64,000 bases of DNA, taken from positions 186,001 through 250,000 of the forward strand of contig NZ_LDCP01000002.1 in NCBI RefSeq assembly GCF_001021555.1, in the 5' to 3' direction. A program made the translations under genes and the position numbers. Below the pieces are notes generated by a model that saw only the letters and a program-made list of their open reading frames with translations, searched no databases and had not been told where the DNA came from. Positions within the stretch are counted from its first letter, which is position 1. Every line of letters starts with the position of its first letter. This DNA comes from Aurantiacibacter marinus (GTDB taxonomy: Bacteria > Pseudomonadota > Alphaproteobacteria > Sphingomonadales > Sphingomonadaceae). Below, piece by piece: positions 35,942 through 46,022 of the stretch.

Positions 35942-36442
35942 TTAGGCGCCGCAATTGGTAGTTCCGCTGCCGGTATAAATCACGCGGTCCCAGCGATCAT
36001 AAAGCCACATGGTCCCTTCGTAGGTCGTGGCTTCGATCTCGCCCTCAGCAACAGTTCCGCCGACATCCAGCCGCAGACTGTATTTCTGGCCATTATAGGA
36101 CGTGCGTGATTTGGCGGGCAATTCGCGTGATCCAGGGTCAGCGGCAAAACGCACCAATTCGCCGTCGATCTTCATCCAGGCATCCGTCTCCCGTGCGATC
36201 ACGCGGACGCCCATGCTTGTCCCTGGTGCGTAAGCACAGGCCAGACCGAGCAGATCGTTTGCTTCCATGTCGGGATAGCCGATAGTCTCAGGCACCACCT
36301 GCTCTATTGGAGGCCCCGCATCATTGGCTTCCCGAACGCGTTCTGCAAGCGCCGCATTCTCGCTTTCCTGCTCGGCTTCTAGCGGCGCCTCTGTGCATGC
36401 CGTGGTGATCAGCAAAATAGCCGGAATTGCGATACGGACCAT
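35942..36442 (-). CDS. Predicted lipoprotein, unknown function
   Basis: 166 residues with a lipoprotein signal (IAIPAILLITTAC), then an acidic low-complexity stretch (EAPLEAEQESENAALAERVREA) and a beta-rich domain (VRVIARETDAWMKIDGELVRFA, KYSLRLDVGGTVAEGEIEATTYEGTMWLYDRWDRVIYTG). Two cysteines (GLACAYAP, TTNCGA) may form a disulfide. No family recognised. It is TGATG-coupled to mutL upstream, and its stop is two bases from that of the convergent glutaredoxin-MauE gene. Confidence 0.75.
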   Translation of the reverse strand: MVRIAIPAILLITTACTEAPLEAEQESENAALAERVREANDAGPPIEQVVPETIGYPDMEANDLLGLACAYAPGTSMGVRVIARETDAWMKIDGELVRFAADPGSRELPAKSRTSYNGQKYSLRLDVGGTVAEGEIEATTYEGTMWLYDRWDRVIYTGSGTTNCGA

Positions 36443-38268
36443 CAATGCCTCCCAAAAAGTTTCTCAACGTCGTCCATCGACAACTTCACCCATGTCGGGC
36501 GGCCGTGATTGCACTGTCCCGATCGCGGCGTCGTTTCCATTTCGCGAAGCAGCGCGTTCATTTCCGCGACATTCAGCGTCCGGCCTGCCCTGACCGATCC
36601 ATGGCAAGCCATAGTGGCCAGAACATGCTCGATCTTCTCGTTCAAAAGAAGCGATGCGCCATGGTTGGCAATATCATCAGCCAGATCCCGCAGCAGCGCA
36701 TTGGGATCGGCCTTTTTCAGCACGCCGGGCATAGCGCGAACCAGCATCGCATCGGGGCCGAAACGTTCAATCACCAGACCCAATACGGCGAAGTGCTCAG
36801 CCTGTTCCTCCAGCCGATCACAGCTTGGTTCATCCAGTTCAACAACATCAGGCATGAGTAGAGCCTGACTTGCCGCAACCTTGTCGCCTGCACCCGCTGC
36901 GCGGAGCCGCTCAAGCACGATCCGCTCATGCGCGGCGTGCTGGTCCACAAGCACCAATCCATCTGCCGCCTCTGCCACGATGTAAGTGTTGGCGACTTGC
37001 CCACGCGCGATGCCGAGCGGGTAATCGCTGGCATCTTCAGGGAGCGCTTCTGCTGTTTCCGCCCTTCCCTGCGGCATGGCCCCATCATGCGGGAGGGTTG
37101 CGGTACCGCTGTCCCATCCGGCCGGAGCCTCAGCCACACGCCCACCGGACGGGGCTGACCAGTCCCGCTCTGCAAAAATACTTCGCAGCGCCGGTGACGG
37201 GTCATCACGAAGAGGTTCTGCCTGCCAGCGCCCCATAGCGCCGCTGTCCGGAGCCTGAGCGCTCCGCCTGTCGCCAGTCGAAAGCGCTTGCCTCAGGCCA
37301 CTGACAATGAAGCCGCGCACTGCTGCTGCATCGCGGAAGCGGACTTCGGTTTTGGCCGGATGCACATTCACATCTACATCGGCGAAAGGAATTTCAAGGA
37401 ACAGCGCCAGCACGGCATGCCGATCTCGCGCAAGCATGTCAGCATAGGCGCCGCGCACCGCGCCCGTCAGCAGCCGGTCTTTCACCGGGCGGCCATTGAC
37501 GAACAGATATTGATGATCGGCCACGCCACGATTGTAAGTTGGCAGACCTGCAATGCCCCTGAGCCGCATCACTCCCTCTGCACTTGGCCGTTCAAGATCG
37601 ATTTCGACGGCATTATCAGCCAGCTCTCGCGCTACGATCTGCGCAACCCGCTCACCGGCTTCCTGCCCTTCCTGAACCGCAAAGATACGCCGCTCGCCAT
37701 GTATGAAGGTGAAGGCCACTTCGGGCCGTGCCATTGCCAATCGGCGCACGATATCGTGGCAGGCGGCGTATTCGCTGCGAGCGGTGCGCAGGAATTTGCG
37801 CCGTGCCGGGATTTTGGCAAACAGGTTTTCGACCCGGACACGCGTTCCGGGAGGAAGCGCCGCCGGTCCTTCTGCCGCCGGCGCGCCATGATCGACGACT
37901 CGCCGCCAACCCTGATCGCTGCCGCGCGGGCGGCTTTCGATCGTCAATTTGGAGACACTGCCTATCGACGGGAGCGCTTCCCCGCGAAAGCCCAAAGTCG
38001 AAACCTGTTCGATCGCTTCGTCAGGCAATTTGGACGTCGCATGCCGCTCCAGCGCAAGCGCCATCTCTTCCGGCGTCATCCCGCACCCATCATCGGTGAC
38101 TTCAATCGCGTCGAGCCCACCTTCGACTATTGAAACGGTAATCCGCCGGGCGCCGGAATCGAGCGCATTTTCAACCAATTCCTTCAGCGCAGATGCCGGA
38201 CGCTCGACAACTTCGCCCGCAGCGATGCGGTTCACGAGCGTTTCTGGAAGGCGACGAATATTCGGCAT
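36442..38268 (-). CDS. mutL: DNA mismatch repair protein MutL
   Basis: 608 residues. The GHKL ATPase domain (1-330) has RIAAGEVVERPASALKELVENALDSGA, EVTDDGCGM, ERHATSKL and TLGFRGEALPSI, the diagnostic MutL motifs; then GTRVRVENLFAKIPARRKFL. A Pro/Ala-rich linker precedes the C-terminal dimerisation domain. I do not see the DQHA(X)2E(X)4E endonuclease motif in full form: LVDQHAAHERIVLERLR is present with DQHAAHERI, so endonuclease capacity is possible and MutH is usually absent in this order. mutL is divergent from mreB. Confidence 0.95.
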   Translation of the reverse strand: MPNIRRLPETLVNRIAAGEVVERPASALKELVENALDSGARRITVSIVEGGLDAIEVTDDGCGMTPEEMALALERHATSKLPDEAIEQVSTLGFRGEALPSIGSVSKLTIESRPRGSDQGWRRVVDHGAPAAEGPAALPPGTRVRVENLFAKIPARRKFLRTARSEYAACHDIVRRLAMARPEVAFTFIHGERRIFAVQEGQEAGERVAQIVARELADNAVEIDLERPSAEGVMRLRGIAGLPTYNRGVADHQYLFVNGRPVKDRLLTGAVRGAYADMLARDRHAVLALFLEIPFADVDVNVHPAKTEVRFRDAAAVRGFIVSGLRQALSTGDRRSAQAPDSGAMGRWQAEPLRDDPSPALRSIFAERDWSAPSGGRVAEAPAGWDSGTATLPHDGAMPQGRAETAEALPEDASDYPLGIARGQVANTYIVAEAADGLVLVDQHAAHERIVLERLRAAGAGDKVAASQALLMPDVVELDEPSCDRLEEQAEHFAVLGLVIERFGPDAMLVRAMPGVLKKADPNALLRDLADDIANHGASLLLNEKIEHVLATMACHGSVRAGRTLNVAEMNALLREMETTPRSGQCNHGRPTWVKLSMDDVEKLFGRH

Positions 38269-38308
38269 TAGCAGGCCTTATAGACCAACTGGCCCTTTTT
38301 CGAGGTGA

Positions 38309-39499
<1,191 letters not shown>

Positions 39500-39534
39500 G
39501 GCCACAACACCAATTAAAGGGGGAGCGGGCCGCA

Positions 39535-40461
39535 ATGGCACCGCCTTCGGCGCAAATCTCGGGGTCCAACAAGAAGGCACAGCTTGGCCGCTTTGCCGGC
39601 TATGTCTTTGCGAGTGTTGGAGCGGTAATCGGCGCCTTGTTGCTGATCATTTCGCTGTGGCGGCCCGACGCTTTTTACGGTCTGCGCAGCATGGCTACCG
39701 ATGCGGCGTCTCCGGTTGGCGAGGCCGGGGCCGTAACCCGCACAGGATCACGCAGTTTCTTTGAAGCCATTGCGGGTTATTACGACGCTGGCAACAAGAA
39801 CGCCGAGCTTGAGCGGGAGAATGAAATCGCCCGGGTCCGGCTGGCAGAAATGCGCGCCCTGGAACAGGAAAATGCCCGGCTGAAGGCTGTGCTCAATCTG
39901 CGTGACAGCGAACAGCCGCCCGTTGCAATCGGTCGTCTGATCGGATCCAGTTCGGCCAGCACACGGCGTTTTGGTTATCTGTCTGCTGGCCGCAATGATG
40001 GCGTTGCTGTCGGCATGCCGGTGACGTCACCAATGGGTCTGGTCGGGCGGATACTGGAAACAGGGCGCACAACTTCGCGCGTGCTTCTTCTGACCGATCC
40101 GGAAAGCATCGTTCCGGTACGCCGGGCGGTCGACGATGTGGTCGCCTTTGCAGAGGGACGCGCTGATGGATCGCTGCGCATCAGACTGATCAACCTTGGT
40201 ATCAATCCGCTTGAAGAAGGCGATATTTTCGTCACATCGGGCGCTGGAGGACTGTTTCGTCCAGGAGTTGCCGTGGCGATGGTCACACAAATCACCAATG
40301 ACGGCGCAATCGGCCAATTGCTGAGCAATCCGGCAGCAACCGATTTCGTCGTGGTTGAACCGATTTTTGAACCAGAGGCTATCGAAGCTGCTGATACTCC
40401 CCTGCAAATAGAGCAACCTGTCGATGGCGGCACACCTACCGCAGACAGCGAATCGGACTGA
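39535..40461 (+). CDS. mreC: Rod shape-determining protein MreC
   Basis: 308 residues: a short cytoplasmic part, one transmembrane helix (YVFASVGAVIGALLLIISLW), a coiled coil (NAELERENEIARVRLAEMRALEQENARLKAVL), then the periplasmic double beta-barrel (GRLIGSSSASTRRFGYLSAGRNDGVAVGMPV, GLVGRILETG). It bridges MreB and PBP2. The C-terminal tail is acidic and Pro-rich. Its TGA overlaps the mreD ATG (40459-40463). Confidence 0.95.
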   Translation: MAPPSAQISGSNKKAQLGRFAGYVFASVGAVIGALLLIISLWRPDAFYGLRSMATDAASPVGEAGAVTRTGSRSFFEAIAGYYDAGNKNAELERENEIARVRLAEMRALEQENARLKAVLNLRDSEQPPVAIGRLIGSSSASTRRFGYLSAGRNDGVAVGMPVTSPMGLVGRILETGRTTSRVLLLTDPESIVPVRRAVDDVVAFAEGRADGSLRIRLINLGINPLEEGDIFVTSGAGGLFRPGVAVAMVTQITNDGAIGQLLSNPAATDFVVVEPIFEPEAIEAADTPLQIEQPVDGGTPTADSESD

Positions 40462-41015
40462 TGGAGCAGTTCAATCCCAGCGCGCGGCGCGATCAATTCG
40501 GCAGCAAGATCAATCGCGACCATTCTCCCGTGCTGGCATATGGCATACCGTGGGTGATGATCTTGCTCGCGTCGCTATCGCCGCTGCTGCCGATCATCGC
40601 ACCGCTGCCGATCCTTCCACCACTGGGCTACCTTTTCCTGCTGGCTTGGCGTGTCCTGCGGCCGGGGCTTCTTCCGATGTGGGCAGGTCTGCCGCTCGGA
40701 TTTTTTGATGATTTGTTTTCCGGCCAGCCACTCGGTTCCGGCATTCTGCTTTTCTCGCTGACCATGATTGCGCTGGATCTGATTGAAGTGCGCTTTCCCT
40801 GGCGAGGCTTTTGGCAGGATTGGGGAATTGCAGCCATTTTTGTGACGCTGTATCTTTTTCTTGCAACGCTATTTTCCGGATCAGGTCTGCCATTGGTTCA
40901 GTATCCGATCATTTTGCCCCAGCTAGCCTTGGCTGTCCTGCTTTTCCCTGTTGTCGCGCAGCTTGTCGCGCTGCTCGACCGCATGCGGCTGACGCGGGTC
41001 CGAAAGATCGGCTAG
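40461..41015 (+). CDS. mreD: Rod shape-determining protein MreD
   Basis: 184 residues, five or six hydrophobic helices (PWVMILLASLSPLLPIIAPL, LPPLGYLFLLAWRVLRPGLLP, LGFFDDLFSGQPLGSGILLF). The GFFDDLFSGQPLGSG block is characteristic of MreD. It is an inner-membrane part of the elongasome, coupled to mreC and four bases from mrdA. Confidence 0.92.
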   Translation: MEQFNPSARRDQFGSKINRDHSPVLAYGIPWVMILLASLSPLLPIIAPLPILPPLGYLFLLAWRVLRPGLLPMWAGLPLGFFDDLFSGQPLGSGILLFSLTMIALDLIEVRFPWRGFWQDWGIAAIFVTLYLFLATLFSGSGLPLVQYPIILPQLALAVLLFPVVAQLVALLDRMRLTRVRKIG

Positions 41016-41019
41016 GTAA

Positions 41020-43047
41020 ATGGAACGCAAGTTATCTTCCAACTCGCTCAGGCAAACCTTTGAACGGCGCAGCTTTGTCGTGGGCGCTATTCAAGGCGGC
41101 ATCGGCTGTCTGCTTGCTGCGCGAATGGGCTATATCGCAGTCGCCGAGAACGAAAAATACGAGATGGAAGCGGAAAGTAACCGCGTAAATCTTACCTTGA
41201 TCCCGCCCCGCCGCGGCTGGATACTCGACCGGGACGGATCTCCGCTGGCATCAAACCGTGCGGATTTTCGCGTCGATATCATTCCAGAGCGATTGCATGA
41301 TGCCGAAGCGACGGTGAACCTGCTGGGCGAATTGCTTGGGTTTACCGAAGTCGAAAAGATCGACCTTCTGGAACGGGTGGAAGACTCGCGCGGTTTTGCC
41401 GCGGTGCCCGTCGCAAACGGGCTGCAATACGAAAAATTTGCTGCTGTAAGCGTGAGACTACCGGAATTGCCCGGCGTTGTTCCGCAGCGCGGTTTTTCCC
41501 GCTTTTATCCAACCGGCGCCTCTGTTGGCCATCTGATAGGTTATGTCGGTGCACCCAGCCGGGAGGAGTATGAGATGGAACCGCAGCCTTTGCTGCTCAC
41601 CCCCGGCTTCAAGATGGGCAAGGACGGACTGGAACAGCAGTTCGAACAGACTTTGCGCGGAGAGCCCGGCGCGCGCCGCGTTGAAGTGACTGCATCGGGC
41701 CGCATCGTGCGCGATCTTGAAACACGCGATGATGTGCAGGGGCAGGCTGTGCGGCTGACGATCGACGGCCCGCTCCAGGACTATGCTGCGCGGCGTATTG
41801 GCCTTGAATCAGGTTCGGTCGTGGTCATGGATTGCATGACCGGCGACCTTTTGTGCATGGCCTCCATGCCCAGTTTCGATCCTAACAGCTTTTCCGATGG
41901 CATCGGCCGGCTGGAATATTCGATGCTGAGCGAGAACGACCGGGTCCCACTACGTAACAAGGTGCTGCAAGGCCTGTACCCGCCCGGCTCAACCGTGAAG
42001 CCTACAGTGGGTATGGCCCTGCTTGGTGAAGGTGTTGACCCGGATCAGACGGTGAATTGCAGTGGCGGGCTTCGTGTCGGCAATCGCGTTTTTCGCTGCT
42101 GGAAGCGCGGTGGGCACGGTAGCGTAGATCTGGCCAAGGCCATCTACCAAAGCTGCGACGTGTATTTTTATGCGATGGCTCAGCGCACAGGCATGTGGCC
42201 CATTGCAGAAGCTTGCAAGAAGTACGGAATGCAACAGCAGTTCGATTTGCCTGTTGTCAGCCAGTTTTATGGAACGGTGCCCGATCCTGACTGGAAAATG
42301 GAGAAGTACGGGCGCGAATGGGCCGCGTTCGACACAGTGAACGCGACGATCGGACAAGGTTACATGCTGGCCAGTCCCCTGCAACTCGCAGTTATGGCCT
42401 CTCGTCTCGCCACATCGGAAATGGTGACGCCGCGCCTTGTGCTGAACAACACCAGGCCGCAGTTTGCCGGTATGGGTGTCAGCAGCGAATACAAGGCATA
42501 CATTCGCCAAGCGATGAGCGATGTCGTCAACGGCCCTGGCACCGCTGGCCGCGCGCGCTTGCCCGTCGAAGACGTGCTGATGGCTGGCAAGACCGGAACA
42601 GCGCAGGTCGTTGGCCTGAACCTGTCGGATGGACGCACAGGACCGTGGCGTTACCGCGACCATGGGCTCTTCATTTTCTTCGCGCCATTCGACAATCCGC
42701 GCTACGCCGGTGCAGTGGTGATCGAACATGGCGGTGGTTCAGGCTCTGCCTACCCCGTAGCGCGTGACGTCATGACGTTTCTGTTTGATCCGCAAAAGGG
42801 TCTTGATGCGCTGCACAGCCTTGAAGCCCAGTGGGGCGGGACGGCGCAGGAACGGCTCGACCGGCAGTATAATGCATATGCCACCGCAGCAGGTGTCGAT
42901 CTTCCCCCTGCTCCTCCGCCAATCACTCTGGCACGGCAGGTCGATGCAGAGGCACGCGCCGCAGTTGCCGAACCGCAAGTTGCAGACACCGACGCCTTTA
43001 CTCCGCGCGAAGATGCAACGCCGCGGTCTGATGAAAACGTAACATGA
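41020..43047 (+). CDS. mrdA: Penicillin-binding protein 2 (elongation transpeptidase)
   Basis: 675 residues. One N-terminal transmembrane helix (VVGAIQGGIGCLLAARMGYIAV), the dimerisation/pedestal domain starting PPRRGWILDRDGSPLASN, then the transpeptidase domain with SxxK in YPPGSTVKPTVG (about residue 323), SxN-position SCD in IYQSCDVYFYAMAQ, and KTG in MAGKTGTAQVVG (about 522). It cross-links peptidoglycan with RodA. An extra C-terminal tail of about 60 residues is Pro/Ala/Glu-rich. Overlaps rodA by ATGA (43044-43047). Confidence 0.96.
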   Translation: MERKLSSNSLRQTFERRSFVVGAIQGGIGCLLAARMGYIAVAENEKYEMEAESNRVNLTLIPPRRGWILDRDGSPLASNRADFRVDIIPERLHDAEATVNLLGELLGFTEVEKIDLLERVEDSRGFAAVPVANGLQYEKFAAVSVRLPELPGVVPQRGFSRFYPTGASVGHLIGYVGAPSREEYEMEPQPLLLTPGFKMGKDGLEQQFEQTLRGEPGARRVEVTASGRIVRDLETRDDVQGQAVRLTIDGPLQDYAARRIGLESGSVVVMDCMTGDLLCMASMPSFDPNSFSDGIGRLEYSMLSENDRVPLRNKVLQGLYPPGSTVKPTVGMALLGEGVDPDQTVNCSGGLRVGNRVFRCWKRGGHGSVDLAKAIYQSCDVYFYAMAQRTGMWPIAEACKKYGMQQQFDLPVVSQFYGTVPDPDWKMEKYGREWAAFDTVNATIGQGYMLASPLQLAVMASRLATSEMVTPRLVLNNTRPQFAGMGVSSEYKAYIRQAMSDVVNGPGTAGRARLPVEDVLMAGKTGTAQVVGLNLSDGRTGPWRYRDHGLFIFFAPFDNPRYAGAVVIEHGGGSGSAYPVARDVMTFLFDPQKGLDALHSLEAQWGGTAQERLDRQYNAYATAAGVDLPPAPPPITLARQVDAEARAAVAEPQVADTDAFTPREDATPRSDENVT

Positions 43048-44162
43048 GAGGTGCTGTCGCCCTTCCCCCCGTGGTAGCGGAGTTCCCTTGGCGCGTCGTA
43101 ATTCCATTGACGCTCTTGGTAGCGTTCGGGGCTGCGGTTCTGCACTCTGCGGCAGGCGGCTCGATGAGCCCTTATGCCTCGTCGCACCTCATACGATACG
43201 GCGTGTTTCTGGTCGTGGCGCTGGTCATCTCGTACTTTCCACAGGAATGGGCGCGATTTGCGGCCATACCGGGATATCTTGCGGTCCTGCTTCTGCTGTT
43301 GGCGGTGGAGATAGCCGGTCAGATCGGCGGCGGTAGTCAGCGCTGGCTGGAACTGGGCTTCATACGCTTGCAGCCTTCCGAAGTGATGAAGCCGGGAATT
43401 ATCCTTATTCTCGCCGCGTTCTTCCACGGATTGCCTGTGGGCATGATCGGTTCATGGCGCGCTCTGCTCATTCCGCTTGGATTGATTGCCCTGCCCATGG
43501 GTCTTGTGCTGCTGCAACCTGATCTTGGCACTTCGCTGGCGATTGCCTTCGGGGGGGTAGTTGTAATGTTTTTGGCGGGCATCCCGCAGAAGTGGTTCAT
43601 TGGAGGCGGTATTGCAGGGATTATTGCCGTGCCGCTGCTCTATCAATTTGCCCTGCAGCCCTATCAGCAACAGCGCGTCCTGACCTTCCTTGATCCGGCA
43701 AGCGATCCACAAGGCAATGGCTATCACATCATCCAGTCGCAGATCGCCATCGGATCCGGCGGAATGACCGGAAAGGGCTTTGGCGAAGGGTCGCAGAGCC
43801 AGCTTCAATATCTGCCGGAACCGCATACCGATTTCGTATTCGCTACCATGGCTGAGGAATGGGGACTGCTGGGCGGCCTGCTGGTCCTGCTGATTTTCGG
43901 CATTGTGCTGCGTTGGGGCCTGATCGTCGCTCGCGATGCTCAAGACCGGTTTTCGCGCCTGCTTGCCGGCGGACTGACGGCAACGATTTTCTTTTACGTC
44001 GCCGTCAATCTGATGATGGTGATGGGCCTGGCACCGGTGGTCGGTATCCCACTGCCTTTCATGAGCCACGGGGGATCTTCGATGATGACGAACATGCTGT
44101 GTGTGGGCGGCCTCATGATGGTAGAACGGTGGAACCGCCAGAGTGGCGAGCGCAAATTGTGA
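43044..44162 (+). CDS. rodA: Peptidoglycan glycosyltransferase RodA
   Basis: 372 residues, SEDS family, about ten helices. The signature QRWLELGFIRLQPSEVMKP, LLQPDLGTSLAIAFG, HIIQSQIAIGSGGMTGKGFGEGSQSQLQYLPEPHTDFVFA (catalytic Asp region EPHTDFVF) and VGIPLPFMSHGGSSM are all present. It polymerises lipid II for side-wall growth, paired with PBP2. Last gene of the operon. Confidence 0.96.
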   Translation: MRGAVALPPVVAEFPWRVVIPLTLLVAFGAAVLHSAAGGSMSPYASSHLIRYGVFLVVALVISYFPQEWARFAAIPGYLAVLLLLLAVEIAGQIGGGSQRWLELGFIRLQPSEVMKPGIILILAAFFHGLPVGMIGSWRALLIPLGLIALPMGLVLLQPDLGTSLAIAFGGVVVMFLAGIPQKWFIGGGIAGIIAVPLLYQFALQPYQQQRVLTFLDPASDPQGNGYHIIQSQIAIGSGGMTGKGFGEGSQSQLQYLPEPHTDFVFATMAEEWGLLGGLLVLLIFGIVLRWGLIVARDAQDRFSRLLAGGLTATIFFYVAVNLMMVMGLAPVVGIPLPFMSHGGSSMMTNMLCVGGLMMVERWNRQSGERKL

Positions 44163-44270
44163 GGCCTTGGTGCAAACTTGCCCTTTTCACGGCGCGAACA
44201 GCCGCTATATGAGCGCCTCCCCGCGATTCGCCTTTGGCAGCTTGCAGGGCACCAGCCTCACCGTTGGTAT

Positions 44271-44346
<76 letters not shown>

Positions 44347-44401
44347 TTCCCCCTATCGGTAAAGTCTTGATAGCAACGCAAACCTGCGTAATATCCTTCC
44401 G

Positions 44402-45403
44402 GTGAAGTCCTTCCGCACATTCGCGCTTTCGGCGCTGCTTGGCGGCGCACTTGTGGCCGCTCCAGCCCATGCGCGTCAGGATGCCGCGCAAGACAATCAG
44501 GCGCAATGGGCCGCGCTGGCGCGTGAAGATGTGCGATTGGCAGGCATTGCTGACACGCTCCTGCGCGCCAATGCAGAGCTGTGTCGTTCTACGATGCCGG
44601 TAACGGGCATGATCCTGCACAGCGCAGATCAATATCGCGCCGGACTAGCAGAGGCGCGATTTGCCAATGGCCCGCTGGCCGTTTCCTCCCTTGTCCCCAT
44701 ATCGCCAGCGGCTCGATCAGGCTTGCTGCCAAACGATGCCATTCTTGCGATCGGTGGACGCAGCATTGCTACGATTGCCCCTCCCGAGGATGGCAATCTA
44801 CGTGAAGCGGCGTTCGACTTACTTGCATCCCAGCCTGCCGATCGCCCGATCAATATTCTGATCGCGAGAGGCGGCGCGCAAATGGAACTGGCGGTTTCAG
44901 CTCCAGCGGGCTGCCGCACATTGGTGGAAATTCTTGTCGGGGATGGTCCTCGGGCGCGTTCGGATGGCCGTGTGATACAGGTGCAATATGGCTTCGCTGG
45001 CGAGCTGACCGATCAGCAAATGGCCGTCGTCATCGCGCACGAACTTGCCCACACTGTTCTTGAACACCGAAGACGCAAGGAAGAGGCCGGTATCGACAAC
45101 GGACTTTTCGCAGAATTGGGCCGAAACCAGCGAGTGAACAGGGCGGCAGAGGTCGAAGCAGACCGGCTATCCATCCATCTGCTTGCCAATGCCGGTTATG
45201 ATCCGACGACGGTGCCAGAGTTCTGGCGTTCGGAAATCGGGCGCGGCCTTGGGGGCATTTTGACAAGCTTCGTATACCCTAGTCAGGAAGCGCGTGCGCA
45301 GATCGTGGAGGAGGAAATGGTTCGCTATCTTCCACAGCGTCGCGGACCAAGCTGGCCGGGCCACTTGCTTGGCCTGCGGGATCGAAATTTTCGCGCGGAT
45401 TAG
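44402..45403 (+). CDS. M48 family metalloprotease with PDZ domain
   Basis: 333 residues with a signal peptide (FALSALLGGALVAAPAHA). A PDZ-like segment (about 90-165: VPISPAARSGLLPNDAILAIGG) precedes the M48 zinc site: VIAHELAHTVLEH (HExxH), with the third ligand in AAEVEADRLSIHLLANAGYD. Periplasmic; possibly quality control of outer-membrane or periplasmic proteins. GTG start at 44402. Its TAG shares TTAG with the convergent flavin reductase stop. Confidence 0.9.
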   Translation: MKSFRTFALSALLGGALVAAPAHARQDAAQDNQAQWAALAREDVRLAGIADTLLRANAELCRSTMPVTGMILHSADQYRAGLAEARFANGPLAVSSLVPISPAARSGLLPNDAILAIGGRSIATIAPPEDGNLREAAFDLLASQPADRPINILIARGGAQMELAVSAPAGCRTLVEILVGDGPRARSDGRVIQVQYGFAGELTDQQMAVVIAHELAHTVLEHRRRKEEAGIDNGLFAELGRNQRVNRAAEVEADRLSIHLLANAGYDPTTVPEFWRSEIGRGLGGILTSFVYPSQEARAQIVEEEMVRYLPQRRGPSWPGHLLGLRDRNFRAD

Positions 45404-45918
45404 GTCTGGCGCACACGCTCCGGCGCAGCGCTGATGTCGATGTAATTCCGGTCAAAATAGGTCAATGGTGTTGCGTCATGACGATGATTGGCCTCGATCA
45501 GCTCACCGATGAAGATCGTGTGCGTGCCGAATTGATGGCGGTCCGCTACTGTGCAGATGAGACTGGATTGTGCATTGGTGAGCACAGGCACACCGTGGTG
45601 ATCCTCCCATTCACCCACTGCAAAACGTTCTTCGGTGGGGATCATGAAATGCTCTGCCACGTCCAGGTTGCTGAGGCCAAGAATGTTGACGCAGAATCGT
45701 TCCGCCTTCGCTAGCGGTTCGTGCAAAGACGCATCCCGATTGATGCATGCGAGCAAGGATGGAGGTGCGAAACTGAGTGAGCTGACTGCAGTGGCAAGAA
45801 TGCCGTAATCGCGCCCTTCATATGTTGTTGTGACCGCATAAACGGTTGCCGCAACGTGGCGCATTGCTTCGCGAAACGATTGCCCGAGTGCGATTTCGCT
45901 CTTTCCTACAGGGTCCAT
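45400..45918 (-). CDS. Flavin reductase family protein
   Basis: 172 residues of the FMN-binding split-barrel flavin reductase family (HpaC/FRP): REAMRHVAATVYAVTT, YGILATAVSSLSFAPPSLLACINRDASLHEPL, FCVNILGLSNLDVAEHF, GTHTIFIGELIEA. Such enzymes reduce FMN or FAD with NAD(P)H, often for a monooxygenase partner that is not seen here. It is divergent from the riboflavin gene ribB and shares its 104-base promoter region. Confidence 0.9.
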   Translation of the reverse strand: MDPVGKSEIALGQSFREAMRHVAATVYAVTTTYEGRDYGILATAVSSLSFAPPSLLACINRDASLHEPLAKAERFCVNILGLSNLDVAEHFMIPTEERFAVGEWEDHHGVPVLTNAQSSLICTVADRHQFGTHTIFIGELIEANHRHDATPLTYFDRNYIDISAAPERVRQT

Positions 45919-45971
45919 ACGCGTTCATTGGCGGCGTCTGCCCTCCGGCGCAAGATGGAATTATGATGGGC

Positions 45972-46012
45972 AATGTGATATTCAGCCATTGCGCTCACAT
46001 TATAATGTGATA
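45972..46012. promoter_or_regulatory. Palindromic operator over divergent ribB/flavin reductase promoter
   Basis: TCACATTATAATGTGA (45995-46010) is a perfect 16-bp palindrome. Being symmetric, it contains TATAAT on both strands, so it may serve as -10 for ribB (start 46023) and for the flavin reductase (start 45918). AATGTGATA occurs at 45972-45980 and again at 46004-46012, spaced 32 bases, about three helical turns. No clear -35 is visible. The position is what a repressor site would need. The candidate regulator is the HTH domain of the adjacent RibB protein; that link is inference. Confidence 0.6.
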
Positions 46013-46022
46013 CTGGCGCCGC

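Noticed and set aside
45919-46022. FMN riboswitch before ribB
   Set aside because: The gap is only 104 bases, shared with a divergent gene, and no RFN-element sequence blocks are seen.
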